This document shows, in pieces, positions 6,418 to 14,726 of a stretch of DNA of 64,000 nt; the stretch's first letter is position 1; the number at the start of each line of letters is the position of its first letter. The notes beneath the pieces were generated by a model, which ran no database searches, was not told the origin of the DNA, and worked only from the letters and a program-made list of their open reading frames with translations. The translations under genes and the position numbers were made by a program. Origin of the DNA: a virus; IMG/VR virus record IMGVR_UViG_3300025137_005412, positions 62,001 through 126,000 of that record, one strand, 5' to 3'.

Positions 6418-7842
6418 ATGATGAAATGGTTGCTACTTCCTGTAGCTTTAACAATCTCTGCGATCGCTGCTTTCTACTCAATCTATGGATTGGTAGCTAT
6501 ATTTGCCGCGGCCGTGATACCAATTATAATCATGGGTACAGCCCTTGAGATTGGTAAACTTGTATCCGTTGTATATCTACATCAGTACTGGGTAGAAACT
6601 AAGTTTCTCTTAAAGAGCTATCTAGTGTTGGCTGTTGCACTTCTCATGTTTATTACATCATTAGGAATATTTGGATTCCTTTCTAAGGCTCATGTTGAGC
6701 AAGCATCTTTAAGTGAAGAGCAGGTTGCTTTAATTGAAACACTTGAAGATAAAGAAATCAGATCAGAATTAAAAATTGAAAGATGGAATAAAGAGCTAAC
6801 CAAGCTATTAAACAATGAAGATACACGTGTAGACACTCTTATAGGAAATGAGCAAGATCAACTCAATAGTTTATATGATAGAATTGATAAAGAAAAAACC
6901 ACAGCTGCTGATAGATTTGATAATGCTAAGGCTGCAGCAAACAAGGCTTACACTCAAAAAGTAAAAACAATCAATGATACAATAACAGGCTTTGGCTCTC
7001 AAAGTAAGAAGACAGATCAAATTGAAATTGCAAATGGTGAGCTTAAAAAAGAATTAAGTAGTATTGAAAAGAAATACAATAATGAAGTAGAAGATATTGA
7101 TACTAAATATAAAGACGAAATTTTAGAATTACAAAATGTAATTAAAGGTTATAGAAATCAAGTCACAGAAAAAACTGGTGATATTGATATAAAGATTGTT
7201 GAATTAGAATCTAAGATAGATGCTGAACAAAAAATAATTGATGAAGTCATTGGTGAAAAAGGAATCTATGAGAAAGAATATAGAAAGCTTGAAGCTGAAG
7301 TCGGACCAATTAAATATATTGCTGAACTTATCTATGGCGAAACTGATAGAGGTTTATTAGAAGATGCTGTAAGATGGGTTATTATTATATTAGTTATTGT
7401 ATTTGATCCTCTAGCGGTTGCGTTATTAATAGCATGGAATGATATTATAAAACGTGAATATCCAAGAAGTCCATATCCAATTCCTAAAATAAGAAAACCT
7501 GAACCGGTAGAACCAGAAAAAAAAACTGAAGAACCCGAAGAAGAAGAGCATTGGTTAGAAGAAGAACCAAAGGTTGAGGTTAAAGAAGAAGTTGAAGTAG
7601 AAAAGGATTACGAAAAAAGCCATTACTATAATATGGGTGGACAAAAAGTAAAAGCAAATCCTAAAACACTAAAAGACTTTATGGAAGAAACACCTGATTT
7701 CTTCGCGCAGCTAGCGGATGAAATGGGTGGAAGAGTAGAATATGATAGTGACGCTGCACAGATAGATGTTCCTGAAGATGTATTGGAACAATTACCTGAT
7801 GGTACTTATAGAAAGAAAGAACCGAAGCGTACAAGAATTTAA
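6418..7842 (+). CDS. membrane-anchored coiled-coil protein (474 aa), conserved marine T4-like type
   Basis: N-terminal hydrophobic helices (about residues 4-26, 28-48 and 65-88) are followed by a long charged coiled coil (about 95-300, Lys/Glu/Asp-rich heptads). Another hydrophobic helix (about 315-340) and an acidic Pro/Glu-rich cytoplasmic tail complete it. A similar layout, including a FLSKAH-type motif after the third helix, is familiar to me from myophages of marine cyanobacteria, where the function is unknown. It is the first gene of the curli operon and may organise a membrane complex. No enzymatic motif is visible. Confidence 0.75.
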   Translation: MMKWLLLPVALTISAIAAFYSIYGLVAIFAAAVIPIIIMGTALEIGKLVSVVYLHQYWVETKFLLKSYLVLAVALLMFITSLGIFGFLSKAHVEQASLSEEQVALIETLEDKEIRSELKIERWNKELTKLLNNEDTRVDTLIGNEQDQLNSLYDRIDKEKTTAADRFDNAKAAANKAYTQKVKTINDTITGFGSQSKKTDQIEIANGELKKELSSIEKKYNNEVEDIDTKYKDEILELQNVIKGYRNQVTEKTGDIDIKIVELESKIDAEQKIIDEVIGEKGIYEKEYRKLEAEVGPIKYIAELIYGETDRGLLEDAVRWVIIILVIVFDPLAVALLIAWNDIIKREYPRSPYPIPKIRKPEPVEPEKKTEEPEEEEHWLEEEPKVEVKEEVEVEKDYEKSHYYNMGGQKVKANPKTLKDFMEETPDFFAQLADEMGGRVEYDSDAAQIDVPEDVLEQLPDGTYRKKEPKRTRI

Positions 7843-7851
7843 GGTTTTAAT

Positions 7852-8133
7852 ATGAAAGAGTTTATGATATTGCTAAGTGAATTTGGATTGCCAGTGGCTG
7901 GTGCAGTCGTAATGGCAGTATTCATTTATATTATATTAAGATATATTCTAGATTCAGTGGTTGGTCAAGCCACAACTCTCAAATCAATTATAACTCAATT
8001 AGATAATCGTGTTAAGAACATGAATAATGACATGATAAAACTCGATATACAAATAACTCATGTGTTAGGTTTAAAGCCAGATGAAGAACGTATATCAAGA
8101 GCCAATGGTAAAGAAGATGCGAGAAGAGATTAA
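7852..8133 (+). CDS. small single-span membrane protein, holin-like
   Basis: 93 residues. One hydrophobic helix (about 10-32) is followed by a short coiled coil (about 45-70) and a charged tail. The size and layout match BhlA/UviB-type holin-like proteins, but many other small membrane proteins look the same. It overlaps the next gene, its apparent paralogue, by 1 base. Its place inside the curli operon makes an envelope role likely; lysis is only one option because a separate holin and lysozyme lie at 34929-36052. Confidence 0.6.
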   Translation: MKEFMILLSEFGLPVAGAVVMAVFIYIILRYILDSVVGQATTLKSIITQLDNRVKNMNNDMIKLDIQITHVLGLKPDEERISRANGKEDARRD

Positions 8134-8411
8134 TGAAAATCGTAATTGAAATTTTAACTGTATACGGATTTCCAACTTTAGCTGCTATAGCAATGGGTTG
8201 GTTTATTTGGTTTGTCTATAATTTCACTACAAAAAATATCAAAAAGAAACTTGGTGAAACTAATGTAGTTCTTATTGCTTTGTTAGATAGAATCAGAATG
8301 CTTGATAATGATATTATAAGATTGCGTTCTAAACTAGACACAATCATTCAGATGAAAGAGAATGAAAAGCCGTCTAAATCACATACCGTAACTAAAGATT
8401 CTAATAAATAA
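8133..8411 (+). CDS. small single-span membrane protein, paralogue of the preceding gene
   Basis: 92 residues with the same plan as its upstream neighbour: helix at about 8-30, then a coiled coil with DRIRMLDNDIIRL resembling DNRVKNMNNDMIKL in the neighbour, and a Lys/Ser tail. The two probably arose by duplication and may form hetero-oligomers in the inner membrane. It starts with a TAATG overlap. The function is unknown; a holin-like or scaffold role in the curli-cyclase operon is inference. Confidence 0.6.
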   Translation: MKIVIEILTVYGFPTLAAIAMGWFIWFVYNFTTKNIKKKLGETNVVLIALLDRIRMLDNDIIRLRSKLDTIIQMKENEKPSKSHTVTKDSNK

Positions 8412-8414
8412 TAT

Positions 8415-8930
8415 ATGATAAAAGCACAACTAAAGATAGGTGTGCTGCGTACTTGGGTTGTTATGTTTCTTGCGGTGATAGTGGCAGCCCTACTCCCGAC
8501 AAATCTCTCAGCTAGTGAACTGAACTTTGAGTTTGGCAACCCCGCATTCTCAAAGCAAGGCTACTCTTCACATGTATTATCTATCGAGCAATTACAATAT
8601 TCACGAGATAAAGATAACGAGAAAGATAAAAAATCAGAAGCAGCATCGGCAGAAAGAGATCTAAATAATACAACTATTGCTAAGTTTATTAAGAACGTAG
8701 AATCAAGAATTTATGCCAACCTTTCTAAACAATTGGTTGATAATATGTTTGGTACTAACTGTGTAAATACAGATGCCATTACATGTGCAACTTCAGGTAC
8801 CGCAGAAGTAGAAGGTGCCACAATATATTGGGTGAGAGACGATACTACTGATACAATAACTTTAACCGTAACTGATGATACAAATAATACTACAACAATC
8901 ACTGTTCCTATCGGAGACTTTCTTTTCTAA
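8415..8930 (+). CDS. csgF: curli assembly factor CsgF-like
   Basis: 171 residues with an N-terminal signal peptide (cleavage probably after A33). The mature N-terminus SELNFEFGNPAF fits the CsgF start, in which an aromatic/NPxF segment plugs into the CsgG channel; E. coli CsgF has TFQFRNPNF. The C-terminal part (DTITLTVTDDTNNTTTITVP) matches the beta-rich CsgF tail. In bacteria CsgF couples secretion to nucleation of curli at the outer surface. It is directly followed by csgG. No csgE, csgC or csgD is visible. Confidence 0.85.
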   Translation: MIKAQLKIGVLRTWVVMFLAVIVAALLPTNLSASELNFEFGNPAFSKQGYSSHVLSIEQLQYSRDKDNEKDKKSEAASAERDLNNTTIAKFIKNVESRIYANLSKQLVDNMFGTNCVNTDAITCATSGTAEVEGATIYWVRDDTTDTITLTVTDDTNNTTTITVPIGDFLF

Positions 8931-8939
8931 TAGAAATGT

Positions 8940-9770
8940 ATGCAGATGAAAACAATTGCACTTTTAACATTAATGTCATTGATGATAACTGGGTGTGTAA
9001 GCACTCCAGATAAGATAGATTATTATATTGATAAACCTGTTTTTGCACACAGTACTCCGACATCTGAATTACTAGAAACTTTACCAGCTCTTGATGGTGA
9101 TATTATTACTATTGCAGTATATAGTTTTTTAGATAAAACTGGTCAAAGAAAACCAAGTACAAAGTTTTCTCAATTATCAACAGCCATATCTCAAGGTGCA
9201 GATGTATGGGTTATACAAGCTTTAAAAGAAGCAGGTGATGGAACCTGGTTTAAAGTTGTTGAAAGAATGGGATTAGATAATGTAATAAAAGAAAGACAGC
9301 TTATACGTTCTACAAGAGAAGCGTATGATGGAGATCAAGCTGTAGGAAATTCTTTAAAGCCTCTAATATTTGCCGGTCTCTTATTAGAAGGTGGAGTCGT
9401 AGCCTACGATACTAATATCGATACAGGTGGAAGCGGCGCAAGATACTTTGGCATTGGTATATCTGAAGAATATCGGGTAGATCAAGTCACTGTTGCTATG
9501 AGAATCGTTGCTGTACAGACAGGCGAAGTTTTAATTACCGTATCAGGTACTAAAACAATTGCTAGTCATAAATCAGGAACGGATGTATTTAGATTTCTCG
9601 ATATGGGAACTAAAGCATTAGAAATAGAGAGCGGAGTTGCTATGAACGAGCCAGTAAATTATGCCATTCGATCAGCTATCGAATATTGCGTTATAGAAGT
9701 AATTAAACAAGGAAAAGACCAAGGTCTTTGGAAATATAAGGAGATAAAATATGAAAAAGATGTTCATTAG
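8940..9770 (+). CDS. csgG: curli secretion channel CsgG-like lipoprotein
   Basis: 276 residues. It begins with a lipoprotein signal (MITGC, lipid-bearing C19; a second ATG six bases on is equally possible). The body follows CsgG: an IAVYSFLDKTGQRKP block, the WFKVVERMGLDNVIKERQLIR block, the GARYFGIG segment and the closing VTVAMRIVAVQTGEVL strand region. CsgG forms a nonameric outer-membrane pore that exports curlin subunits. Length agrees with E. coli CsgG (277 aa precursor). It overlaps the curlin gene by 20 bases, so secretion and substrate are coupled. Confidence 0.93.
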   Translation: MQMKTIALLTLMSLMITGCVSTPDKIDYYIDKPVFAHSTPTSELLETLPALDGDIITIAVYSFLDKTGQRKPSTKFSQLSTAISQGADVWVIQALKEAGDGTWFKVVERMGLDNVIKERQLIRSTREAYDGDQAVGNSLKPLIFAGLLLEGGVVAYDTNIDTGGSGARYFGIGISEEYRVDQVTVAMRIVAVQTGEVLITVSGTKTIASHKSGTDVFRFLDMGTKALEIESGVAMNEPVNYAIRSAIEYCVIEVIKQGKDQGLWKYKEIKYEKDVH

Positions 9771-10443
9771 CTTTTTAGTCATTTCGTTTCTTAGTTTAAC
9801 AGGTACATTATTAGCGAATGATATTTATGTCACACAAAGTGGTAATACACTTGACTTAGATATTACGCAAGATGGCCAAAACAATACTGTTGGTAATTCT
9901 ACCACATCATCATCGGTTGTAGGTGCTACATCTACTATTGATATTGATCAAGTAGGAAATAGTAATGTGTTAACTTTTGATGTTAACGGTGCTAGTTATA
10001 CCGGTACTTTTAGTACTACGGGTAATTCCAACAATATTGATTTTAATTGTGATAGTACTGCAGGAAATAGTTCATGTGCTACAGTCACAAGTAATATAAC
10101 ATGGGTTGGTAGTTCCAATGATTTAGATATAGACATTGGAGAAACCTCTGCGGCTGGTGGCGGTACAGTAGCTATAACAGGAGCAAGTGGTTCCGATTCA
10201 AACGTTATTGCTGCAACTGTCGATGGCACAAGCGCTATCTTAACCTTGACTGTTAACGGAGATACGAATAACTGGTTGATAGATATTGATGGTAATGGAG
10301 ACATTAACGGCCATACGTTAATTCACACCCATACCGGTGGTATTGCTGATGTAGATATAGTTCAGAGTGGTGTTAATGATGCCATTATAAACTTAACTAC
10401 TGTAGGTGATAATCACGATATTGATATAAGTCAAACAGACTAA
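9751..10443 (+). CDS. curlin-repeat protein, CsgA/CsgB-like
   Basis: 230 residues with a signal peptide (cleavage near residue 22). The mature start NDIYVTQSGN, then DLDITQDGQNN, has the curlin repeat pattern of alternating hydrophobics with Gln-x-Gly-x-x-Asn. Further repeats are degenerate but keep the GNSN/GDTN and DIDQ signatures, and the end IDISQTD is repeat-like. There are two Cys near residues 92-102. It is preceded by a strong AAGGAGA site inside csgG and overlaps the FecR gene by 1 base. It is probably an amyloid-like fibre subunit exported by CsgG. Confidence 0.85.
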   Translation: MKKMFISFLVISFLSLTGTLLANDIYVTQSGNTLDLDITQDGQNNTVGNSTTSSSVVGATSTIDIDQVGNSNVLTFDVNGASYTGTFSTTGNSNNIDFNCDSTAGNSSCATVTSNITWVGSSNDLDIDIGETSAAGGGTVAITGASGSDSNVIAATVDGTSAILTLTVNGDTNNWLIDIDGNGDINGHTLIHTHTGGIADVDIVQSGVNDAIINLTTVGDNHDIDISQTD

Positions 10444-11570
10444 TGCGTGTTATAATAAAGAGTATTGCTCTCATTGTGGCGGTGAGTATAGTGTTTTTGT
10501 ATGGCAATAAAGTTTATGCTAATACCATAGGAGATGTCATATTACAAGAGGGCAATACTGTTATAGAACAAAGTGGAGAAGATAATATATCTGTCGAAGG
10601 ACTAGGTATATTTTCTTATGATGTCGTTAAGACGGGAAATGGTAAAACTGCTATCTCGTTTATTGACGACACTCGCGTTGATGTCACTGAACATTCAAAA
10701 CTCATAATTGACGAGTTTGTATTTGATCCTGTAAACAATAAAGGATCACTCTCATTGAAAGCAACTTTAGGAACTGTACGTTATGCTTCTGGCCAGATAG
10801 CAAAGAACTATGCACAGAACGTAAGTATAACTACTCCAACTGCAACAATCGGAGTAAGAGGAACTGATTTTAGTATGACCGTCGATGAAATTGGCGGATC
10901 AACAATTATACTATTACCATCATGCAATACAAGTGGATATTGTTATGTAGGAGAAATTGAAGTTGAAACAGATGCTGGATTTGTAATAATGAATCAAGCA
11001 TTCCAAGCAACTGTAGTCACAACAGGTGAAACAAAACCTATGAAGCCTGTCATCTTAGATCTAGATGAAACAATGATAGGTAATCTTTTAATAATTCAGA
11101 AACCACCAGAAATTAAAGAACAGCAAGAAAAAGCTGAGTATAATGAAGTAGCAAATGCTCTTGATATAGACTTCTTAGAATTTAATGATTTAGAAGTTGA
11201 TGAGCTTGAACTTGAAAATGATACATGGGCTACTGGTCTAGATATAGATTTTTTAGAACAAAACTTCTTAGTAGATGTATTAGATCAAATTAATAAAGAA
11301 CTTGCAAAAGCAATGAGATCAGCATTTGCAAAATCAGAACAAGATACTATTGGTAATATAAAACTTGGTAAGGATCCTGAAACTGGTATCTTTATATTAG
11401 ATGAAGATCCTCAATGGGTGTATGGTAGAGAAGGACCATCCAATTATTTTGAATTAAGATTAGATAGAGAGTTTGGATATATTATTAGTTTTACTCAAGG
11501 CGATTTTGAAATATATGACTTTGAATTAGGAGGACAGGATAATGAGATCCGCATTTTTCAAAGCAATTAG
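10443..11570 (+). CDS. FecR-domain periplasmic protein
   Basis: 375 residues with a signal peptide (cleavage near A26). Residues about 27-175 form a FecR domain: IGDVILQEG, then SYDVVKTGNGKTAISFIDDT, then a beta-strand ladder with TPTATIGVRGTDF, the usual landmark. The rest is acidic and Leu/Asp-rich (LDIDFLE twice), perhaps a partner-binding region. In bacteria FecR domains are periplasmic sensors or scaffolds and, to my recollection, are often encoded beside CHASE2 proteins. Here a CHASE2 cyclase is two genes downstream, so a sensor pair is plausible. Confidence 0.85.
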   Translation: MRVIIKSIALIVAVSIVFLYGNKVYANTIGDVILQEGNTVIEQSGEDNISVEGLGIFSYDVVKTGNGKTAISFIDDTRVDVTEHSKLIIDEFVFDPVNNKGSLSLKATLGTVRYASGQIAKNYAQNVSITTPTATIGVRGTDFSMTVDEIGGSTIILLPSCNTSGYCYVGEIEVETDAGFVIMNQAFQATVVTTGETKPMKPVILDLDETMIGNLLIIQKPPEIKEQQEKAEYNEVANALDIDFLEFNDLEVDELELENDTWATGLDIDFLEQNFLVDVLDQINKELAKAMRSAFAKSEQDTIGNIKLGKDPETGIFILDEDPQWVYGREGPSNYFELRLDREFGYIISFTQGDFEIYDFELGGQDNEIRIFQSN

Positions 11571-12861
11571 TATTCTATTTTTTGTTCTATTAATGAATGA
11601 TACTGTCGAAGCTGGTTCATTGAACTATGAGGTGTTTGCAATTACATCATACGCTCCATATTTAGAAGCACCTTGTTTTGATGGTGGTAATTATCTTTCT
11701 ACATGTAATAATACTAATCCAGCGTATAGAGGTGCTTCACAGGGAAGTGGTACTCTTGACAGTTTAAATTACAACTGGAATAGTGGCAATATTAATATTG
11801 GTGGCAATAATTATAGTGGATCATATAGAATGATAGTTATCACAGGATATTGGCAACATCCAGGAACTGCAGGTCAAACATCAACTGTATATTTTGCTGG
11901 TCGTAATGATGATGGTCTTATAGTAAATATTAATAATACTAAAGTAATATCTGACTGGGCACAACAAGGTCCAACATATTGGAACTCTAATGGTTCATTT
12001 TCTGGTGTGGGTGGTCAATGGTATCCGATAAATATAAACTGGTATGAATGGAGTGGTTCTGCCAATATGGATATTCATTATAGAATTGATGGTAATAATG
12101 CTACTAATACAACATCTGGTTGGTTAGATATGAACAACAATCATTTTGCCTTGACATTAACTGTGCAAGCAGGTATAACTTCATCTCAACAAACTTCAGT
12201 GACTAATACAAAGAATACATCAAGCACTACAAATAACATATACATAACACAAAGTGGTAGCAATGTAGATCTTAGTATACTACAAGATGGTGATAATAAT
12301 GTGGTGATAGGAACTGACTTAACATCTGCAGGTGTAATCAGTGGAGATAATAATGATGTAGATATAGCACAATATAGTAATAACAATATATTAGGAATTG
12401 ATATAAGCGGTAATTCAAATGATGTTGATATTTGGCAAGACCTAAATCAACGAGCAATAATAGATATTAATGGAGCATCAAACACTTTAGCTTTAAAACA
12501 AGAAGATCTCAATGGTTCAGGTGCTCACTATACTAACATAGATCTTGATGGTAATAACAATATACTAAGCTTATGGCAAAAAGAAACTGGTGATAAGATC
12601 TTATTTATGGATATTGGCAATAGTAATAACGTGACTACATTACAACATGGAACTGGTGATCATTTTCTTGATATAAATCTTGGTGATAGTCATACTGTAA
12701 ATGTAGAACAGGATGGTTCTGGAACTCATAATGCTTATATTAATTTGACAGGAAATTCTTCCTCACTTACATTAACACAAGATAGTTCAAGCAATATGAA
12801 TTATCATTTAAATCAGAATTGTACTAATCCAAGTTGCTCAGCAACGGTGACACAGAACTAA
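11542..12861 (+). CDS. PA14-like domain fused to curlin repeats
   Basis: 439 residues with a signal peptide (cleavage near A24). Residues about 90-185 look like a PA14 domain: the FAGRNDDGLIVNINNTKVI strand pair, then WYPININWYEWSG and a DIHY strand. PA14 domains often bind carbohydrate. From about residue 232 to the end there are around nine curlin-type repeats (IYITQSGS, ILQDGDNN, GNSNDVDIWQ and similar). The first repeat is nearly the same as in the curlin gene at 9751, suggesting co-polymerisation. A strong GGAGG site lies inside the FecR gene. Likely a fibre tip or adhesive subunit. Confidence 0.8.
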   Translation: MRSAFFKAISILFFVLLMNDTVEAGSLNYEVFAITSYAPYLEAPCFDGGNYLSTCNNTNPAYRGASQGSGTLDSLNYNWNSGNINIGGNNYSGSYRMIVITGYWQHPGTAGQTSTVYFAGRNDDGLIVNINNTKVISDWAQQGPTYWNSNGSFSGVGGQWYPININWYEWSGSANMDIHYRIDGNNATNTTSGWLDMNNNHFALTLTVQAGITSSQQTSVTNTKNTSSTTNNIYITQSGSNVDLSILQDGDNNVVIGTDLTSAGVISGDNNDVDIAQYSNNNILGIDISGNSNDVDIWQDLNQRAIIDINGASNTLALKQEDLNGSGAHYTNIDLDGNNNILSLWQKETGDKILFMDIGNSNNVTTLQHGTGDHFLDINLGDSHTVNVEQDGSGTHNAYINLTGNSSSLTLTQDSSSNMNYHLNQNCTNPSCSATVTQN

Positions 12862-14726
12862 TGAAGAAAATATTTACACATTGGACATTTGCATTTGTCA
12901 CGCTCTTTATCCTTACATATATAGGATTACAAGATCCTACAGTAAAAGAAATATTACGTCTAAAATCATTTGACTTTCTTATTCAATCACAAGAAAAATC
13001 AATGTCAAAAGATATTATTATTGTAGAAATTGACGAGGCTACAATAGAAAAATACGGTCAATACCCATTTAACAGAAGTGTATATGCAGATCTAATATTA
13101 AAGTTAAGAGAGAATGAAGCTGGCGTAATTCTATTTCCAATATTATTTTCTGAAGAAGATAGACAAGGTGGTGATGAATACTTTGGAGATGTATTACAAT
13201 ATGGCACTGTTATTGCACAAGTAGGTACAACACAAATAAACAAGAATGCGGTACCAAGAGGTGTTGCAAAGATTGGAGATCCAATACCATTTTTATTTGA
13301 ATGGCCTGGAATGTTAGGACCGATTCCTGAATTAAAATCAAATGGTGTAGGTGTAATTAATACTGTACCTGAAATTGATGGTGTTGTAAGAAGAATACCA
13401 TTGCTTATGAGAATTGGTGAAGAAGTTTATCCGTCAATGGCAATTGAAATGATAAGAGTTGCAGTAGGTGATCCATCATACCAAGTGAAAGCTGATGCTA
13501 ATGGTATCACTGCTATGCGGGTACCCGGGTACGCGACCATACCCACGGACATGCATGCACGGGTCTGGTTGAATTATAATAAGACCTTTGATTCTATCTC
13601 ATTAGTAGACGACGACTTGCATTATGAACTAGTAAAAGGCAAAACAGTCATAGTTTCTTTAACCGCTGAAGGTCTTAATAACATTATAGCTACACCATTA
13701 GGTGAACAATATTCACATACAATAATAGCAAACAACATTCAAACAATTATTGATGGTGATAATATTATTAGAAATGATTTACAATTACTAGAACTTTTAA
13801 TTGCATTCATGGCTTCTGCTTGTTTTATAGCATTAACAAGAATAGCACCTTATTGGATTATTGGTGTAGGTCTTATTGGTGCATATATAGTGAGTGTATA
13901 TGGTACATACTTTATGTTTCATCAAACAAAAGAGATGTATGATGTAAGTTGGTTTCTTATCATGATTACATTTGTAAGTTTACATGCAATCTTTAATAGA
14001 TTCATACTAGAGTTTAATTTAAAACAACAAATAAGAAAACAATTTGAAAAGTATCTTGATCCAAGACAAGTTGCTATATTACAAAAGAATCCAGATAAGA
14101 TTAAACTAGGTGGTGATAGAAAAGAAATGAGTTTCTTATTTATGGATATTGTAGGTTTCACACCGATATCAGAACATTACAAAAATCAAGATGATCCAGA
14201 AGGATTAGTCGAAGTCATTAATGATTATCTAAATAGAATGACTAAGATTGTTTTAAGAAATGGTGGTACTGTAGACAAATATATGGGTGATTGTATTATG
14301 GCATTTTGGAATGCACCACTTGATTGTGATAATCATGCGGATCTTGCGGTACAAACAGCAATTGAATGTGCTGAAGAAACAGAAATAATTAAAGAAGAAT
14401 TTAAAGCAAAAGGTTTACCTGAAATTAATATTGGAAGTGGTGTAAATACTGGTACTTGTATTGTAGGTAATATGGGTAGTGAAATGAGATTAGATTATTC
14501 AGTGATTGGTGATTCAGTAAATCTTGCCGCTAGATTAGAAGCTGCAACTAGAAACTATAAAGATAAAGATGGTAATGTAGCTACATTATTATATTCACAA
14601 CATACTAAGGATTTACTAACTAATGTAGAGTCTATCGAAGTGGATAAGATAAAAGTTAAAGGTAAAGAAGAATTAATTACTATCTACTCACCACTATCTA
14701 CAAGTTCTGCTTCTAAACCTGGATAG
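12861..14726 (+). CDS. CHASE2-domain membrane-bound class III nucleotide (probably adenylate) cyclase
   Basis: I start at 12861, where the ATG overlaps the preceding TAA (TAATG); a longer frame begins at 12834. The 621 residues comprise an N-terminal membrane helix, an extracytoplasmic CHASE2 domain (about 30-300) and two to three membrane helices (about 310-395). The class III cyclase domain (about 425-600) follows. The catalytic set looks complete: metal aspartates D429 (MDIVGF) and D477 (KYMGD), K473 that favours ATP over GTP, and transition-state N554 and R558 (NLAAR). S547 takes the place of the usual second Asp/Thr of the purine pocket. It would make cAMP in response to an envelope signal. 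Its last 43 bases overlap the convergent radical SAM gene. Confidence 0.92.
   Translation: MKKIFTHWTFAFVTLFILTYIGLQDPTVKEILRLKSFDFLIQSQEKSMSKDIIIVEIDEATIEKYGQYPFNRSVYADLILKLRENEAGVILFPILFSEEDRQGGDEYFGDVLQYGTVIAQVGTTQINKNAVPRGVAKIGDPIPFLFEWPGMLGPIPELKSNGVGVINTVPEIDGVVRRIPLLMRIGEEVYPSMAIEMIRVAVGDPSYQVKADANGITAMRVPGYATIPTDMHARVWLNYNKTFDSISLVDDDLHYELVKGKTVIVSLTAEGLNNIIATPLGEQYSHTIIANNIQTIIDGDNIIRNDLQLLELLIAFMASACFIALTRIAPYWIIGVGLIGAYIVSVYGTYFMFHQTKEMYDVSWFLIMITFVSLHAIFNRFILEFNLKQQIRKQFEKYLDPRQVAILQKNPDKIKLGGDRKEMSFLFMDIVGFTPISEHYKNQDDPEGLVEVINDYLNRMTKIVLRNGGTVDKYMGDCIMAFWNAPLDCDNHADLAVQTAIECAEETEIIKEEFKAKGLPEINIGSGVNTGTCIVGNMGSEMRLDYSVIGDSVNLAARLEAATRNYKDKDGNVATLLYSQHTKDLLTNVESIEVDKIKVKGKEELITIYSPLSTSSASKPG
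13517..13535. repeat. GC-rich palindrome inside the cyclase gene
   Basis: GCGGGTACCCGGGTACGCG contains the perfect 12-base palindrome GTACCCGGGTAC and shares GCGGGTAC with the palindrome at 6376-6397 upstream of the same operon. The surrounding 50 bases are strikingly GC-rich and use codons (CGG, CCC, GGG, ACG) that are rare in the neighbouring genes. It encodes part of the CHASE2 domain, so it must satisfy protein constraints as well. Confidence 0.45.

Noticed and set aside
7852-8411. Calling the two small membrane proteins the phage holins
   Set aside because: A better holin candidate with a GTA-type layout sits with the lysozyme at 34929-36052; the pair is in the curli operon instead.
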